A stretch of 64,000 bases of DNA, taken from the NCBI RefSeq assembly GCF_000715075.1, contig NC_134082.1, positions 196,777,948-196,841,947 on the forward strand, in the 5' to 3' direction. A program made the position numbers and the translations under genes. Positions 22,335-33,962 of the stretch are shown here, piece by piece (position 1 is the first letter of the stretch; every line of letters begins with the position of its first letter). Below the pieces are notes generated by a model, which searched no databases, had not been told where the DNA came from, and was given only the letters and a program-made list of their open reading frames with translations. The stretch comes from Nicotiana tabacum (Eukaryota > Streptophyta > Magnoliopsida > Solanales > Solanaceae).

Positions 22335-24040
22335 ATGGGATCAAACACAGTTGTTGGTGCACTATTTTAAGAGGGAACCTCTCAAGTTCGACCACCATAC
22401 TTCAATGGACATCACTTCTCTCATTGGAAAGTGCGTATGGAAACATACACCATGTTATATGACATCAAAGTCTGGCGGGTGAACAAAAAAGAAAATCTTC
22501 CAATTCCCCCAAAGAAAGATGAGAATTGTCAAGTAATAGTATCCACTAATCCACTTGATTTGGATGAATACTCTAATGAGCAAGCTGTTGTCATAACTGT
22601 GAATGCCAAAGCAAAAGATTTGTTGTATAATGCTATCAGTGGTGAAGAGTATGCAAAGATCTTTAAGCTGTGAAACTTCTAAGAAAATGTGGGACAAATT
22701 GGAAGTCACATATAAAGGGACCAACAAGGTAAAAGAAACGAGGATAAATCTCTTCGTTCATGAGTATGAGCTATTTCAAATGAAGGACGGAGAATCTGCG
22801 GAAGATAGGTTCTCCATGTTTAGCAAAATTCTTGGAGATCTCAAATATTTTGGTAGAACAATAAAAAGAGGAGAACAAGTCAGAAAGATTCTTAGAAGTC
22901 TACCTACGATTTGGCAGCCAAAGGTCATCGCTATCGAATGTCAGGATCTTGACAAAATGTCTTATGATGAACTCAGAGGTGACTTAATAGATTTTGAGAA
23001 AACTCACTTGGATAGACAGATTCAACAAGAAAAGAAAACACAGTTGCCTTCAAAGCAACTGTGGCTGAACCAGAAGATAAAGAAGAAGAGGAAGGAGGAG
23101 AATAAATGAAAATATAACCATGCTGTCTCAAGTTGTAACCAGCATGATGAAGAAAAACAGAAATAGCAGAAGAGGTAAACCAAACTTCAAAAAGGGAAGA
23201 ATAAACAATGAAAATGATGGAAGATGCTATGGATGTGGAAAACACGAACACATTCAAGATGACTTTCCAAAACTAAAGAAGAAGCTGAACAGGAACCTTC
23301 AAAGGAAGAAGTCTTTTGGAGCCTGTAGTGATGAAGAAGAGTCTGATCATGAAAAAATTGTCAATGTGTGCTTCATTGCTATAGAAGATTATAGCAATGA
23401 AGAATCAGGAGAACGTGGATTCTTGGGAAACAAAGGAGTAGATGAAGGAAAAGACTCAAATCAACTTGGTCTCATGGTAGACGAGGGAACTAGTGAGGTA
23501 TGCCCTCCCAATTGCTCAAATTGTTATGAACTTCAAGAATTTGTTGATATTGCTCTTGCAGATATTGCAAGAATTCTAAATGAACTCAGAAAAATTCAAA
23601 GAAAAAAAGAGTGGACCCTCAAGCTAGAAGTTTGTGAAATTAAATGCGATATGCTACGGGAAGAAGTCAATGAACTTAAACTTCAATTGAATGGATTGTA
23701 AAAATCCACTAGTCATAGTTCAGTCAAATCTACTCAGACTGTTCATCACAAACAGAAGAAATTTCATGCATGTTCCTTTTGTGGTAAAAATGAAAATAGT
23801 ACTAACCAATGCAGGAACAGAATCAAAGTAGAAAAAGACTCCAAAAATTCTAATAGTCCGTCTTGTTTTTATTGTGGTAAAAGGGGTTACACCTCAAATC
23901 GCTGTAGGTTCAAGGATGATAGGAGATGGGTCTGGCGACCCAAATCTTCAAATCAAACTAACACTTAACATTCTAACCATTCAGGACCCAAGCCAGCTTG
24001 GGTACCTTAAAATCAGTAATTTGGTTTTGTAGGAACACCG
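22335..24040 (+). pseudogene. gag of copia B, broken
   Basis: ATG at 22335. The N-terminus reads QVRPPYFNGHHFSHWKVRME after an early TAA, where the sister copy in copia A has Gln. The capsid-like part ELFQMKDGESAEDRFSMF lies at about 22770. Three knuckle-like motifs follow: CYGCGKHEHIQDDF (about 23230, last Cys lost), CSFCGKNENSTNQC (about 23776), CFYCGKRGYTSNRC (about 23865). Frames change near 22670 and 23105, with a further stop at 23699. The text ends at VGTPQD.., five codons before the CACTA insertion. Copia A carries a close relative. Confidence 0.85.
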
Positions 24041-24045
24041 CAAGA

Positions 24046-24660
24046 CACTACAACAAATGTGATATTTAGCTACAAAATTTTTAGCCACGACACAAAATTC
24101 GTCACTAATTATTCACTTTTCGTGACGAAAATTATGATTCGTGTTTAGATACATAATCCGCATACTTTTAGTGATGAAACATAAAATTTCATAGCAAAAG
24201 TTTTGTCCACTAAAGTTTTCCACCAAAAAATAACTTGGCGTCATTATTTAATAGCATTAGCCACGAATTTTATACAATTGGTGACATATTATTTTGTCAC
24301 TAATGATGTATCCAATTTGTGATAGATAATAATTTGTCTTAAAATTGGTAAAGCTTTGGACACGAAAAAATTTCGTCACAAAAAATGCGTTATTACAATA
24401 GTGACAAAATAAAATTTGTAATTAAACATGGTAAACTTTAGCTACAAAAGTTTCTAGTTTATTATGACATTAGTTTTTGTCACTAATAGTGTAAACAATT
24501 AGTGACAATTATTTAGTTGTCTCTGTTTAACGTACAATTTAGTCACAACAATTTTTTTGTCACGAAAAAATATGATTTTTAAATGGCTACGACTTGAATT
24601 TTGTAGTTGAATAGTACAATTATTGGTGACAAAAAAAGATTCATAGTAAAAAAACTAAAA
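24046..24660. repeat. CACTA 2 left subterminal repeats
   Basis: Variants of GTGACGAAA/TTCGTCACTAA, mostly 9-12 bp, recur in both orientations roughly every 30-40 bp (for example near 24110, 24170, 24290, 24370, 24478, 24550). Expected binding zone of the element's tnpA-like protein. The same motif family fills 31495-32216. Confidence 0.8.
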
Positions 24661-24994
24661 GATATAGTTTTGTTCATATATGATACAAAAAGTTACTTTA
24701 GGGCTAATTAACCTTATGACTGAAGCAACCATCTTGAAAAATTATCAAGTTCGAGAAACTTGAATCCCATTTTATAAAGTTCTATTATGAAGTCTATATC
24801 ACCTACAAATGAAAGAAATCAAATTAAAACTATACTCATTTTGATTCAATTGCCATATCTAACTTTAGAAAATATAAAACCAAAAAACCATATTAAAATT
24901 TAATAGAACCCAAGGAACACTTGCTGATACAAAATTTCATATTATTTAGATAGGAACAGAGAGACCTACATAGGCGGATATTACCTTAAGACAT

Positions 24995-24996
24995 AT

Positions 24997-25028
<32 letters not shown>

Positions 25029-25142
25029 CCACATAGTGAAGTCCCACTAGTGGGGTCTTGGGAGGGTAGTGTGTACGCAGACTTTACCCCTACCCCGAAG
25101 AAATAGAGAGGCTGTTTCCGAAAGACCCCGGCTCAAGAGGTC
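24995..25142 (-). mobile_element. TS-type SINE, 5'-truncated
   Basis: Minus strand contains the body CAGCCTCTCTATTTCTTCGG and GTCTGCGTACACACTACCCT and ends in a (TTG)n tail (about 11 units, plus 24997-25029). This is the known layout of tobacco TS SINEs. The tRNA-like 5' half is absent, since the sequence right of 25142 does not continue it. Useful as a pointer to Solanaceae. Confidence 0.8.
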
Positions 25143-25561
25143 TGAGGTTCCTAGTAATTTTTAGTAAAAAGAATTACCAGAAAATAGGAATATCCAATTG
25201 GTTGTACTAAAGGATCAATTTATAAACATCTCGTGGAAAACTACAATCCCTTTTTGGCAAAAAACAAAGGTAGAGGTCATATTGACTGTAGTAGATGTGC
25301 TCATTAGGATCATGACTGGCTTGAAGACTTTCAAGTTTCAAGCAGCTGGAATCATCTAGTTATTTACGTTGCTGTACCATCATGCATCCAAAGACGAACA
25401 GGTGGTGTTATATACCATGAGAAGGTTGTAGTGGTCATTGAACAATGTGCAGTAGAAAGCTCAGCAGAAAATCGATCTGTTGGTCTGGACAAAATTCCAT
25501 CATTGACCAGGTTCAACTAAAGCAGGGGTAATTTGTCTTTGAAATCTTAAGAGCCTGATAA

Positions 25562-25906
25562 GATGGTGCTCTTGAGCATATATGTGGTGGGAAGGGGTAT
25601 ATAGACATGTCAACCGCTGATGCTGATACTTCTTCAAAGATTAGTGAGGTTAAAATTGCATGTGGGAATATTAATTATTGACTTGTTTTACACTAGAGCT
25701 GAAGCAGTGTACTATCAGAATCAAGTTTATGATGAATACTGCACATATTAGAACAACAAAGAATTAGTAAGTTGAAGTGAAATACTAATAGTGAATGATT
25801 ACAGGCCATTACATCAAAGGGTGGTTGTTTTGTTGAAGCTCCAGTTTCAGGGAGCAAAAAGCCAACTGGAGATGGCCAACTAGTAATTCTAGCAGCTGAG
25901 GACAAG
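25562..25906 (+). pseudogene. Captured exons of a glyoxylate/succinic semialdehyde reductase (GLYR) gene
   Basis: Exon at 25562-25648 reads DGALEHICGGKGYIDMSTAD and then ADTSSKISE, followed by a GT donor. Exon at 25805-25906, after an AG acceptor, reads AITSKGGCFVEAPVSGSKKP, then TGDGQLVILAAEDK and a GT donor. Both match the NADPH-binding beta-hydroxyacid dehydrogenase GLYR family (the GPVSGSKKPAEDGQL region), joined in phase 0. The 156-bp intron is kept, so capture was from DNA, not mRNA. No other exons of the gene were found in the transposon. Codon frames are open in both exons. It is a fragment and should not make an enzyme. Confidence 0.85.
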
Positions 25907-26291
25907 GTAATATATATACTATTATTTAGCTGTTTAATGGAACAACACTCTTATTATCTTTGGTTTGCTGCACTACATGGAGCTTGTGAAAAGCAACAAG
26001 CCTTGGATAAATAGAGGACAGAAAGACCTACACAGGCGGATATTACCTCAAGACATCTATAAATGACCTAATTATTTAAAACCTCTCATTCTCCCTATCG
26101 CCAACATAATATATTAAAAAAAGATGCATACCCAGCAGGTTACTGACCTTACTATTATGAGGTTACATCATAAAACCAATGTCGTCATCATCATCTGTGA
26201 TATCGACTTCATCGTCATTAGTACTATTATTACCTTCATTCCCCTCATTCTCCTCATGATCACTGATGTACTCTACCATTGTTTCATCCTC

Positions 26292-29021
26292 TTAATCAGA
26301 ATTTTCTTCGCCATAACCAACTTCATGTTCTGTCTGAGCCTTCAATTCAATTACAACTGCATCTAGGGTAACCGAATCAACATCATCTCTATGTAGTTGA
26401 CTCAACATATTATCCGTATCATTTACAATTGAATTACTTTCAAGTGAAACATCTTGATATACTTCATCATTTGTTTCGCTATTTCCTGGCTCTGAGTTTT
26501 GCATCTCTGGCACATCATATAAGTGTCTATCTTGAAATTTTAGGACAATTCGCCAATTTTCTCCCAATTTCGGATCATCAATATAAAATACTTGCCTTGC
26601 TTGAGTAGCTAGTACAAAAGAATCATGTTCATACCAAAATCTATTAACATTGATGCTCGTAAATTTTTTATCTTTTTGCATCCCTGTCTTCTTGCGAAGA
26701 TCAAACCACTTGCATTTTAAATAGCAGAACTGGATTGCCATTAAGATACTCTAACTCAATCATGTCAGTTATAATATCATAAAAATCAATCACGTCATTT
26801 TCGTGATAGCCTTCAACAACTAGACTGCAATTTTGACTTTTATGTAGTTCATCGCGTCTTTGAATATGGTACCTAACACCATTTACAGTACACCCATTAT
26901 ATGTTCTTCCACGCACATCAGGTCCTATTGCCAAAAGATATAACTGATTGATAGACACAGACTTTTCCTTATTATATAATTGCATAATCTACAATGAAAA
27001 AAATATTACTTTTAATTAGTAAAGAGGAAAACAAATTAGAATTTAAACACATTAAGATGATTCTTATCTTAAAAAGTTACTTACTTTCCTTTTGAACCAT
27101 AAAGGAAATTGTTCTCTATGTTTCTCTTCTGTATTCGCAACAGCTTGCTTCATCAACTCTTCTTTATGCTCCTTGTATGCAAAATAAATTACTTATAAAT
27201 TATGTAAAACAGTAAAATAACAATAGAGAGAAAAATAACATACCGAAGAAAAGGTTCTACTTCTTCGCAATTATTCAACACATACCACCGAGCCATATCG
27301 AAATCTTTCTTTGGTATGATATCATAGTTTCCATATCTAAATGGTCTAACACTCTTTGAGAATATGTCCAGAATAACTTCATCTTTGTTACTAGATCCAT
27401 CATTATTTCGATCTTCACGATTAAATCTAGTTTCGATGCCAGTAAGATACATAGAGCAAAATGTCAAACATTCATCAATAAGATAGCCTTCTGCAATAGA
27501 ACCTTTTGGTCGTGCCTTGTTTCGGACATAACGCTTAAGATTGCACAAAAATCTTTCAATTTTGTACATCCAACGATATTGTACTGGTCCCCCATACATA
27601 GCCTCTCGTGGTAAATGCACAGCCAAATGTACCATAACATCAAAGAAAGCAGGTGGAAAGATCATCTCAAGCTTACACAATATTAAAATTATATTCTTTT
27701 CTAGTTGTTCTAAGTCATCTTTTCTCAAAGTCTTGCAACATATTCGTTGAAAGAAATCGCCTAACTCAATCAATGCTGAAGAGACATCTTTATTTACAAA
27801 TCCACGAATAGCAATAGGCAACAGTCGTTGCAACAAAACATGATAGTCATGACTTTTGAGTCCAGTTATCTTATCATCATCCGCACTTACACGACATGAG
27901 ATATTTGAAGCATAACCATCAGGAAATTTAACTGATTTTAAAAATTTATAGAACTCCTTTTTTTCACTTTTTGACATATTATAACAAGCAGCTGGCATTG
28001 TATAACTAGAACCATTATCTTGTAACCATAGTTCTTTTCTTATGTTCATATCCTTAAGATCTTGTCTTGCTTTATATGTGTCCTTAGTTTTCCCTTCAAT
28101 ACTCAGTATTGTCCCCAAAATATTCTCGCAAATGTTCTTTTCTATGTGCATGATATCTAAATTGTGTCGCAACTTCAAGCTCTTCCAATATGGCAACTCA
28201 AATAAAATACTTCTCCTCACCCAATTCAACTCTTCAGGAAGACGTTTTCTTTTCTTATTATTAGGGTGTTTTCCTGGTCTATTAGTACTAAGAAAATCCA
28301 ATTGTTGTAAGACATCATCTCCTGAGAGCTCTTTTGGTTTCAATCTTTTTTCTATCTTACCATCAAAATTTTTGCTTCTTCTCCATGTGTGCTTAGGGTC
28401 AAGATACCAGCGATGATCCATGTAACAGATTTTACTTCTTAACTTGTGTGAAGGTGCATTTTTATTGCAAGTAGGACATGCCATGTATCCCTTAGTACTC
28501 CATCTAGATAAATTACCTAATCCATATGAAATAATATTTGTGCACATTAGTTTATATTCCTAAAATATACAAAAATTACTTACAAATAGTATACTAGTAA
28601 AACTTATACAAAATCTTCTATTTAACAATTATTTAGACATCTTGGACAGTAAGGAGTTTAAGAACTTACCATAAGTTGGAAAATCATTTATGGTCCATAT
28701 AACAGCAGCATGCATCTTGAAGGACTCCCCTGTTGATGCATCAGATGTATCTACACCTTCACTCCATAACTCATTCAATTCATCAACCGAAGGACGCAAA
28801 TAAACATCAACATCCTTTCCTAGTGCTTGAGGACCAGGAATAAGCAATGACATTAACATAAATGGACCCTTTAAACATTTCCAAGGATGAAGATTATAAG
28901 GAACTAGAATGACTGGCCACATACTATAAGTTGTGCTCATGTTATCAAATGGATTAAAACCATCGGTTACAAGGTCGAGTCTAAAATCCACCGATTTAGT
29001 TAATATCTGATCTCTTCTCAT
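26292..29021 (-). pseudogene. TNP2-type CACTA transposase, N-truncated and frameshifted
   Basis: Minus-strand exons: 29021-28670 (DGFNPFDNMSTTYSMWPVIL and PGPQALGKDVDVYLRPSVDE, Transposase_21 with its acidic residues), intron 28669-28517, exon 28516-27244 (NLSRWSTKGYMACPTCN, then HNLDIMHIEKNICENILGTI, then YGGPVQYRWMYKIERFL), about 27173-27085 (EELMKQAVANTEEKHREQFP), and 26985-26292 (YHIQRRDELHKSQN, then FYDIITDM and NENWR-type DUF4216 text). Splice sites are GT..AG where checked. An extra A in a homopolymer at 26714-26717 breaks the frame. The N-terminal transposase-associated domain before 29021 is not found. Function in intact relatives: cutting and pasting the element at its CACTA ends. 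Confidence 0.88.
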
Positions 29022-30325
29022 ACGGAAGGCATATCTTCTATGTAAAGAAGTTATTTTTATTTTATTTATGTTTGAGTTTTTCGAACTCGGAAAGCATTCT
29101 GTGTCAGTTCTTCCTCTTCCTTTCTATTTGCTTTTTTTTTGCTTGAGTTCTATGATCCCTGCCTACATTAGAAAGTCAGATATGTGGGATGAGAATTGCT
29201 AAAATGGGAGAAACTTATCATTTGTATAAAAAATAGAGAACATGCTTAATGTGTAGTACTTGACTCTTTAAAACTAACCTTGCCTCATATGTGTAAATAT
29301 TTTCACAACCAGCCACCAAACCTATTCATAAATAAGAAGTTTTAATCTGTTTGTATATGTTATACAGTCATCTAGATATCATGCCCTCCAATTGCCCATG
29401 TAAGAAAGTCGCGCTTCTATTAAAGTCAACAAAGATCTGAATCACTGCTCTTTTTCCTTCTTTGTCTGGTTTAAGTTGTCGACAATATGAAATGAACTAG
29501 AAAGGCTGCATTTAGGATGTTTGATTGAACTCTTTTTGTATTAAGAATAACTTAGATAGTTAGATGTGTGTTTAGGGTCTTTGGTGGAGTTACATATTCG
29601 ACTTTGGATCAATGTTTGGACCACAGGAATATGAGAAAGGGTCCCAAGAATCAAGGAGAGTCTGTCGTGAAACATTGAAGCCTATTTAGTTATTTCTAAG
29701 TTTGAGATGTAATTTATAGTGAGCAAAGTCATGGTGAATTGGTAATTGAGAGGTGGGGACGTTTCTGTGCAACTTGTTTCTTTCGTATCTCTTTACTTTT
29801 CTTTAAATCTTTGTCAGCATGCTTTAGTTAAACTTTTAATTATCAAATATTAGTATCACATCTAGGACCTTAATAACAAGGAAAACCAGTTCTATGTATA
29901 CGTCATGTATTCTACAACAACTGTTAGTAATAGTATTTTAAGGCTCTTAAAATATATTGAACTTTCTGATATAAAATCTTTATTTGTTTCCTTTCTCTGA
30001 GTTTATTTTTGTATAAAAGGGCAGTCAGCATATAAAAATTCTGTCTTGTTGTTAGTTGGGAAGACATAACTACTCTCTATTAGCTGTCTAATGTTACTTG
30101 TCACATCAATTTCTGACTCTGCAATGTTATGTCTCACAAAACTCTCAAAAATGGCTGCTTTGATAGGAGTTGGTATAGGTAAAAAGCTTTGGTCCACATA
30201 CATTCACTACCTTTTGTTGAACCTGTAATCTAATCATGTCAATATGGTTGAGGTTCAATCACCCTACACATTCTTTACTAAGATGATATTTTAGTAATAT
30301 TTCATATCATTTTCATATTGTGTAG
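29022..30325. other. Spacer between the divergent tnp genes of CACTA 2
   Basis: No supported exon on either strand. The minus frame at 30003-30203 has no known motif. This stretch must hold the promoters if the two genes are transcribed divergently, and it is where the missing N-terminal part of TNP2 would be expected. Confidence 0.5.
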
Positions 30326-30884
30326 GGTGTGAAAGAACATGAAGGAGTAGAGCCAAATAGGATTGAGTTCTACAAAAGTACCTATTACTCGAGTGAAAAA
30401 GGATGGTCATCTCCAGAGGTTGAGACTAACTACGTAAGTAATATTTTAGTAATATGTCACATGTATTCATTCTATTTTATAATTAATTTAACTGATGTAA
30501 TATTATTATGTAGAACAAAATGAGAGATTTGAGAGCTCGGTCTATTTCTGAAGAGAATCCAATGACTATTGATGAAATTGTTGATAATATACTTGGTACA
30601 AGGTCGGGATATATTAAAGGCATTGGCTATGGTCCAAAGCCTAATACAACTACAACAACAAAAAGAAGGACAACAGAATTAGAGGATGCTTTTAGGAGGG
30701 CAAAAGAGGATGCTGCTACTGCCCAACATGGTTTACAAGAACGTTTGAATGTAGCTGAAACTGAGGTAGCAAATTAGCAGATACAGATAAAAACATTAAC
30801 TTCTGAGCTGGGTACTCTAAGGGCATGCCAAGAGGAAATATTAAACCAAATGAAGCGTCATTTTATTGGCTCATCACCATCAAG
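30326..30884 (+). pseudogene. tnpA-like gene fragment of CACTA 2 (Transposase_24-like)
   Basis: Exon 30326-30433 (NRIEFYKSTYYSSEKGWSSP, donor GTAAGT) and exon 30514-30884 (MTIDEIVDNILGTRSGYIKG, then IGYGPKP), then a region of heptad-like text (ELEDAFRRAKEDAATAQHGL..LNVAETEVA) that could form a coiled coil. An in-frame TAG at 30775-30777 interrupts it, and the frame continues (QIQIKTLTSELGTL) to a GT at 30885. In related elements this protein binds subterminal repeats. Runs on the plus strand, opposite to TNP2. 5' exons not identified. Confidence 0.7.
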
Positions 30885-31494
30885 GTTAAAAGTACTACAT
30901 CTTTAAATGATAAATTCAATTATAATTCTTTTAGCATCTAGGTTCGAATATTTTTTTTAATGATACAACGAAGATTGAGCCCCACCAGATTATCAACTTT
31001 GGGTACACTAAACTTCACACTATTTAATTTTTTTCTCATTTTTATTTATTTGTATCACAATTCAATTATTTGTTTCACCAGTCGTCTAACAAGAAGTTGT
31101 AGTTTATACCAATTATATTTTATTTATACCATGATACCATAAAATATTAACTTAAATCATAATTTTTTCTCTATCTTTTATACAGGTATATGTAGGAAAC
31201 TATTGGATCAAGACTAATTGCAAGTGAAGTTTCACTGCATTCCTCCACTTCTCACTCCTAATTTAGGAGTAATATTTCTCAGTTAGACTTTTATGTTGAA
31301 CATATTTACTTTAACTATGTTTCTTTTAATTTAAGGAGCTTTTATTTCAAACTATTTTTAATATTAGTTATGATCAATGGTGAATATTTTTGTTATTACC
31401 TTTGATTGTTTTTATTTTTATGTTATTACCTTGATTGTTTTATTATGTTATTTCAAATTCGTATAACTTCATTCTAAAACAAATACGAATATAA

Positions 31495-32216
31495 ACGTCA
31501 TCAAACATTTGTTATTAGTGACAAAAAAGTTCACTTTTGTATAGTTTTTAAGAATATCACATTTTCGTCACTAAACAAATTAAGTTTGTCATAAATTCAA
31601 TATAGTAAGTGACAAAATAATTTACGTCCCAAAATCATCTTTTTATTGACTACGAATCAATTTTGTATTTTTTGACAATTGTAATTGTCACTAATTATGA
31701 TAACTTATAGTGACAACTTTGTTTTGTCGATAAAAATATTCTTTTTAGTGACGAGATGGTAGTTTTAACTACAAAATTATAATTGTCACCAATTATATAT
31801 TTAGGGACGAAATACGTTTTTTGTAGATAAAAGGTAGTCTTTAATGACAAAACATAGCTTTAGAGACATTTGACGTCGTCAGTAATTAAACTAAATTTTT
31901 AGAGACGAGGCAGTTTCGTCGACATTAATGCACTTTTTAGTGACGAAATCATACTATTAAGTACGAATTTTTTGTACTTTTTATGACAAATAAATTTGTC
32001 ATAAATATTACGTATTTGGGGACAAAAAAGAATTTCGTATTTAATATTTCATTATTTGTCAACGAAACACAAAGTTGCCTTTATATGTTATTAGTGATGG
32101 TGTTTTAGAGAATAAAGATTGACAAAAAAAAATTTCGTCACAAAAATCTTTGGTGCCGAAAAGTGAATCATAGGTGACAAAATAATTCATCATTAATAAT
32201 CAAATTTGTTGTAGTG
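31495..32216. repeat. CACTA 2 right subterminal repeats and terminus
   Basis: Dense GTGACAAAA/TTCGTCACT variants in both orientations, mirroring the left zone, ending TTTGTTGTAGTG at 32216. Confidence 0.8.
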
Positions 32217-33962
32217 AGAAGAATCGAAAAGGAAAATGGTATCTCGACAGCGCGTGTTCGAGACATATGATTGGTGACAAATAATTATTCAAGATAGTCA
32301 CCAAACCAGATGGAGGAATGATCACATTTGGAGACAAATCCAAAGAAAATGTAATTGGTGTTGGTAAAGTCCCTCTGAGCTCAACATATGATATAGATGA
32401 AGTCCACCTGATTGATGAACTCAGCTACAATCTTCTCAGTATTAGTCAACTATGTGACAATGATTACGAGGTTCGTTTTAAGAAACATGGTTTGTTTATA
32501 GAAGATGAATCAGGTAAAGTCATTCTTTCAGGTAATAGAGATAGAAATTTCTACACTATTAGCAACTTAGATAATCTTGGGGATCAAATTTGTCCTGCTT
32601 CCATAACTGATGATCCCTGGGTCTGGCATAGAAAATTTGGTCATGCCAGCATGCATACTATTCAAAAGCTTTCTAAACATGATCTCATTATTGGACTTCC
32701 AAAACTAGATTTTTCAAATGATCATATTTGTGATGCATGTCAACTAGGAAAACAAACTCGCTCATCTTTCAATATCAAGAATTTTGTTTCCACCTCAAAA
32801 CCTCTCCAACTATTTCATATGGATTTATTTGGTCCAACTAGAACTGCTAGCATAGGTGGTAGGAAATATACTTTTGTTATTGTGGATGATTTATCTAAAT
32901 TTACCTGGGTTATATTTTTAAGTCATAAAGATGATGCTCTAAAGAATTTTGAAGTTTTCTGTAATAAGGTTCAACAAGAAAAGGGTTACTACATCTCTTC
33001 TATCAAAAGTGACCATGGAGGAGAATTTGAAAGCAGGGCTTTTGAAAACTTTTGCAATGATCAAGGAATCTCTCACAACTTCTCTTCACCAAGATCTCCG
33101 TAACAAAATGGAGTAGTAGAGCATAAAAATAGAACCCTACAGGACATGGCAAGAACAATGATTGTGAAAAACTCTCTACCTCACCATTTTTAGGCAGAAA
33201 CAGTAAGCACAACATGCCATATCATCAATAGGTGTCTGATTCGACCAATCCTCAAAAAGACACCGTATGAACTGTGGAATGGTAAGCAACCCAATATTAG
33301 CTATTTTCACCCTTTTGGATGCAAATGCTTTATTCACAACAATGGAAGGACAATTTGGGTAAGTTCGATCTTAAAAGTGATGAAGGTATATTTCTTGGTT
33401 ACTCTCCTTCAAGTAGAGCATATAGAGTTTATAATAGAAGAACGCTTTGCATTGAAGAATCAATTCATATTGTTTTTGTTGATACACTCGCCCAAGGAAT
33501 GAAAAACTTCCCTGAAGATGAGGAAATTCCCTTTGTCCCTAAATCTAGCATTACAGGAAAGGATCATCAAAGTAAGTCAGCTAATCAGCAAACTCAACCA
33601 GCTGAAGAGTCTGTAGAAATTCACGAACCATCTCAAACAGATCAGTCGACTAATGCAGAAAAAGATTCTCCCTCAAACACTCCAAATGAATGGAAAAGCA
33701 AACCCGGCTATCCTCACAAATTCATTATAGGAGATACACAAGAAGGAATCACTACAAGAAGATCTCAAAAGAACAAATATCATGTAGCTCTTATTTCTCA
33801 ACTTGAGCCAAAGAAAGTGGATGAAGATCTGAAAGATACTCACTGGATAAGTGATATGAAAGAGGAACTAGATAAATTTGAAAGAAATAAAGTATGGGAA
33901 TTGGTTCCAAGACCTTCAAACCCCTCCATCATTGGAACTAAATGGGTATTCAAAAATAAATT
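32217..33962 (+). pseudogene. Protease-integrase-RT start of copia B, broken
   Basis: Resumes right after CACTA 2 with protease text KGKWYLDSACSRHM (about 32231-32270). Then comes a stop, the pre-integrase block (WHRKFGHASMHTIQKLSKHD, CDACQLGKQTRSSF), integrase DDLSKFTWVIFLSHKDDALK and SDHGGEFESRAF, a stop at 33101, the C-terminal integrase part (FGCKCFIHNNG, then KFDLKSDEGIFLGYSPSSRA after a shift near 33340) and the first RT motif NPSIIGTKWVFKNKL. Coding text then passes directly into LTR sequence at 33963. RT catalytic and RNase H parts are absent. Confidence 0.88.

Larger units (their letters stand above)
24949..26056. repeat. Segment of about 1.1 kb bounded by ~46-bp direct repeats
   Basis: Left copy 24949-24994 and right copy about 26010-26056 share GACCTACAYAGGCGGATATT and ACCTYAAGACAT with a handful of differences. 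Between them lie the SINE and the captured reductase exons, so this block seems to have entered the transposon as a unit or by a duplicating repair event. Confidence 0.75.
24046..32216. mobile_element. CACTA (En/Spm) DNA transposon 2, complete ends, 8171 bp
   Basis: Left end CACTACAACAAATGTGAT and right end (complement) CACTACAACAAATTTGAT are inverted repeats with one mismatch in 18. The 3-bp target duplication AGA flanks both sides (24043-24045, 32217-32219). Subterminal zones on both sides are filled with GTGACAAAA/TTCGTCACTA motifs. Cargo: TNP2-type transposase on minus (26292-29021), a tnpA-like gene on plus (30326-30884), a SINE and captured host exons (24.9-26.1 kb). The transposase is frameshifted and lacks its N-terminal part, so this copy would need help to move. 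Confidence 0.95.

Noticed and set aside
30003..30203. 66-codon minus-strand frame upstream of TNP2, considered as its missing N-terminus
   Set aside because: Does not carry the Cys/His pattern of the transposase-associated domain and has no splice link to 29021.
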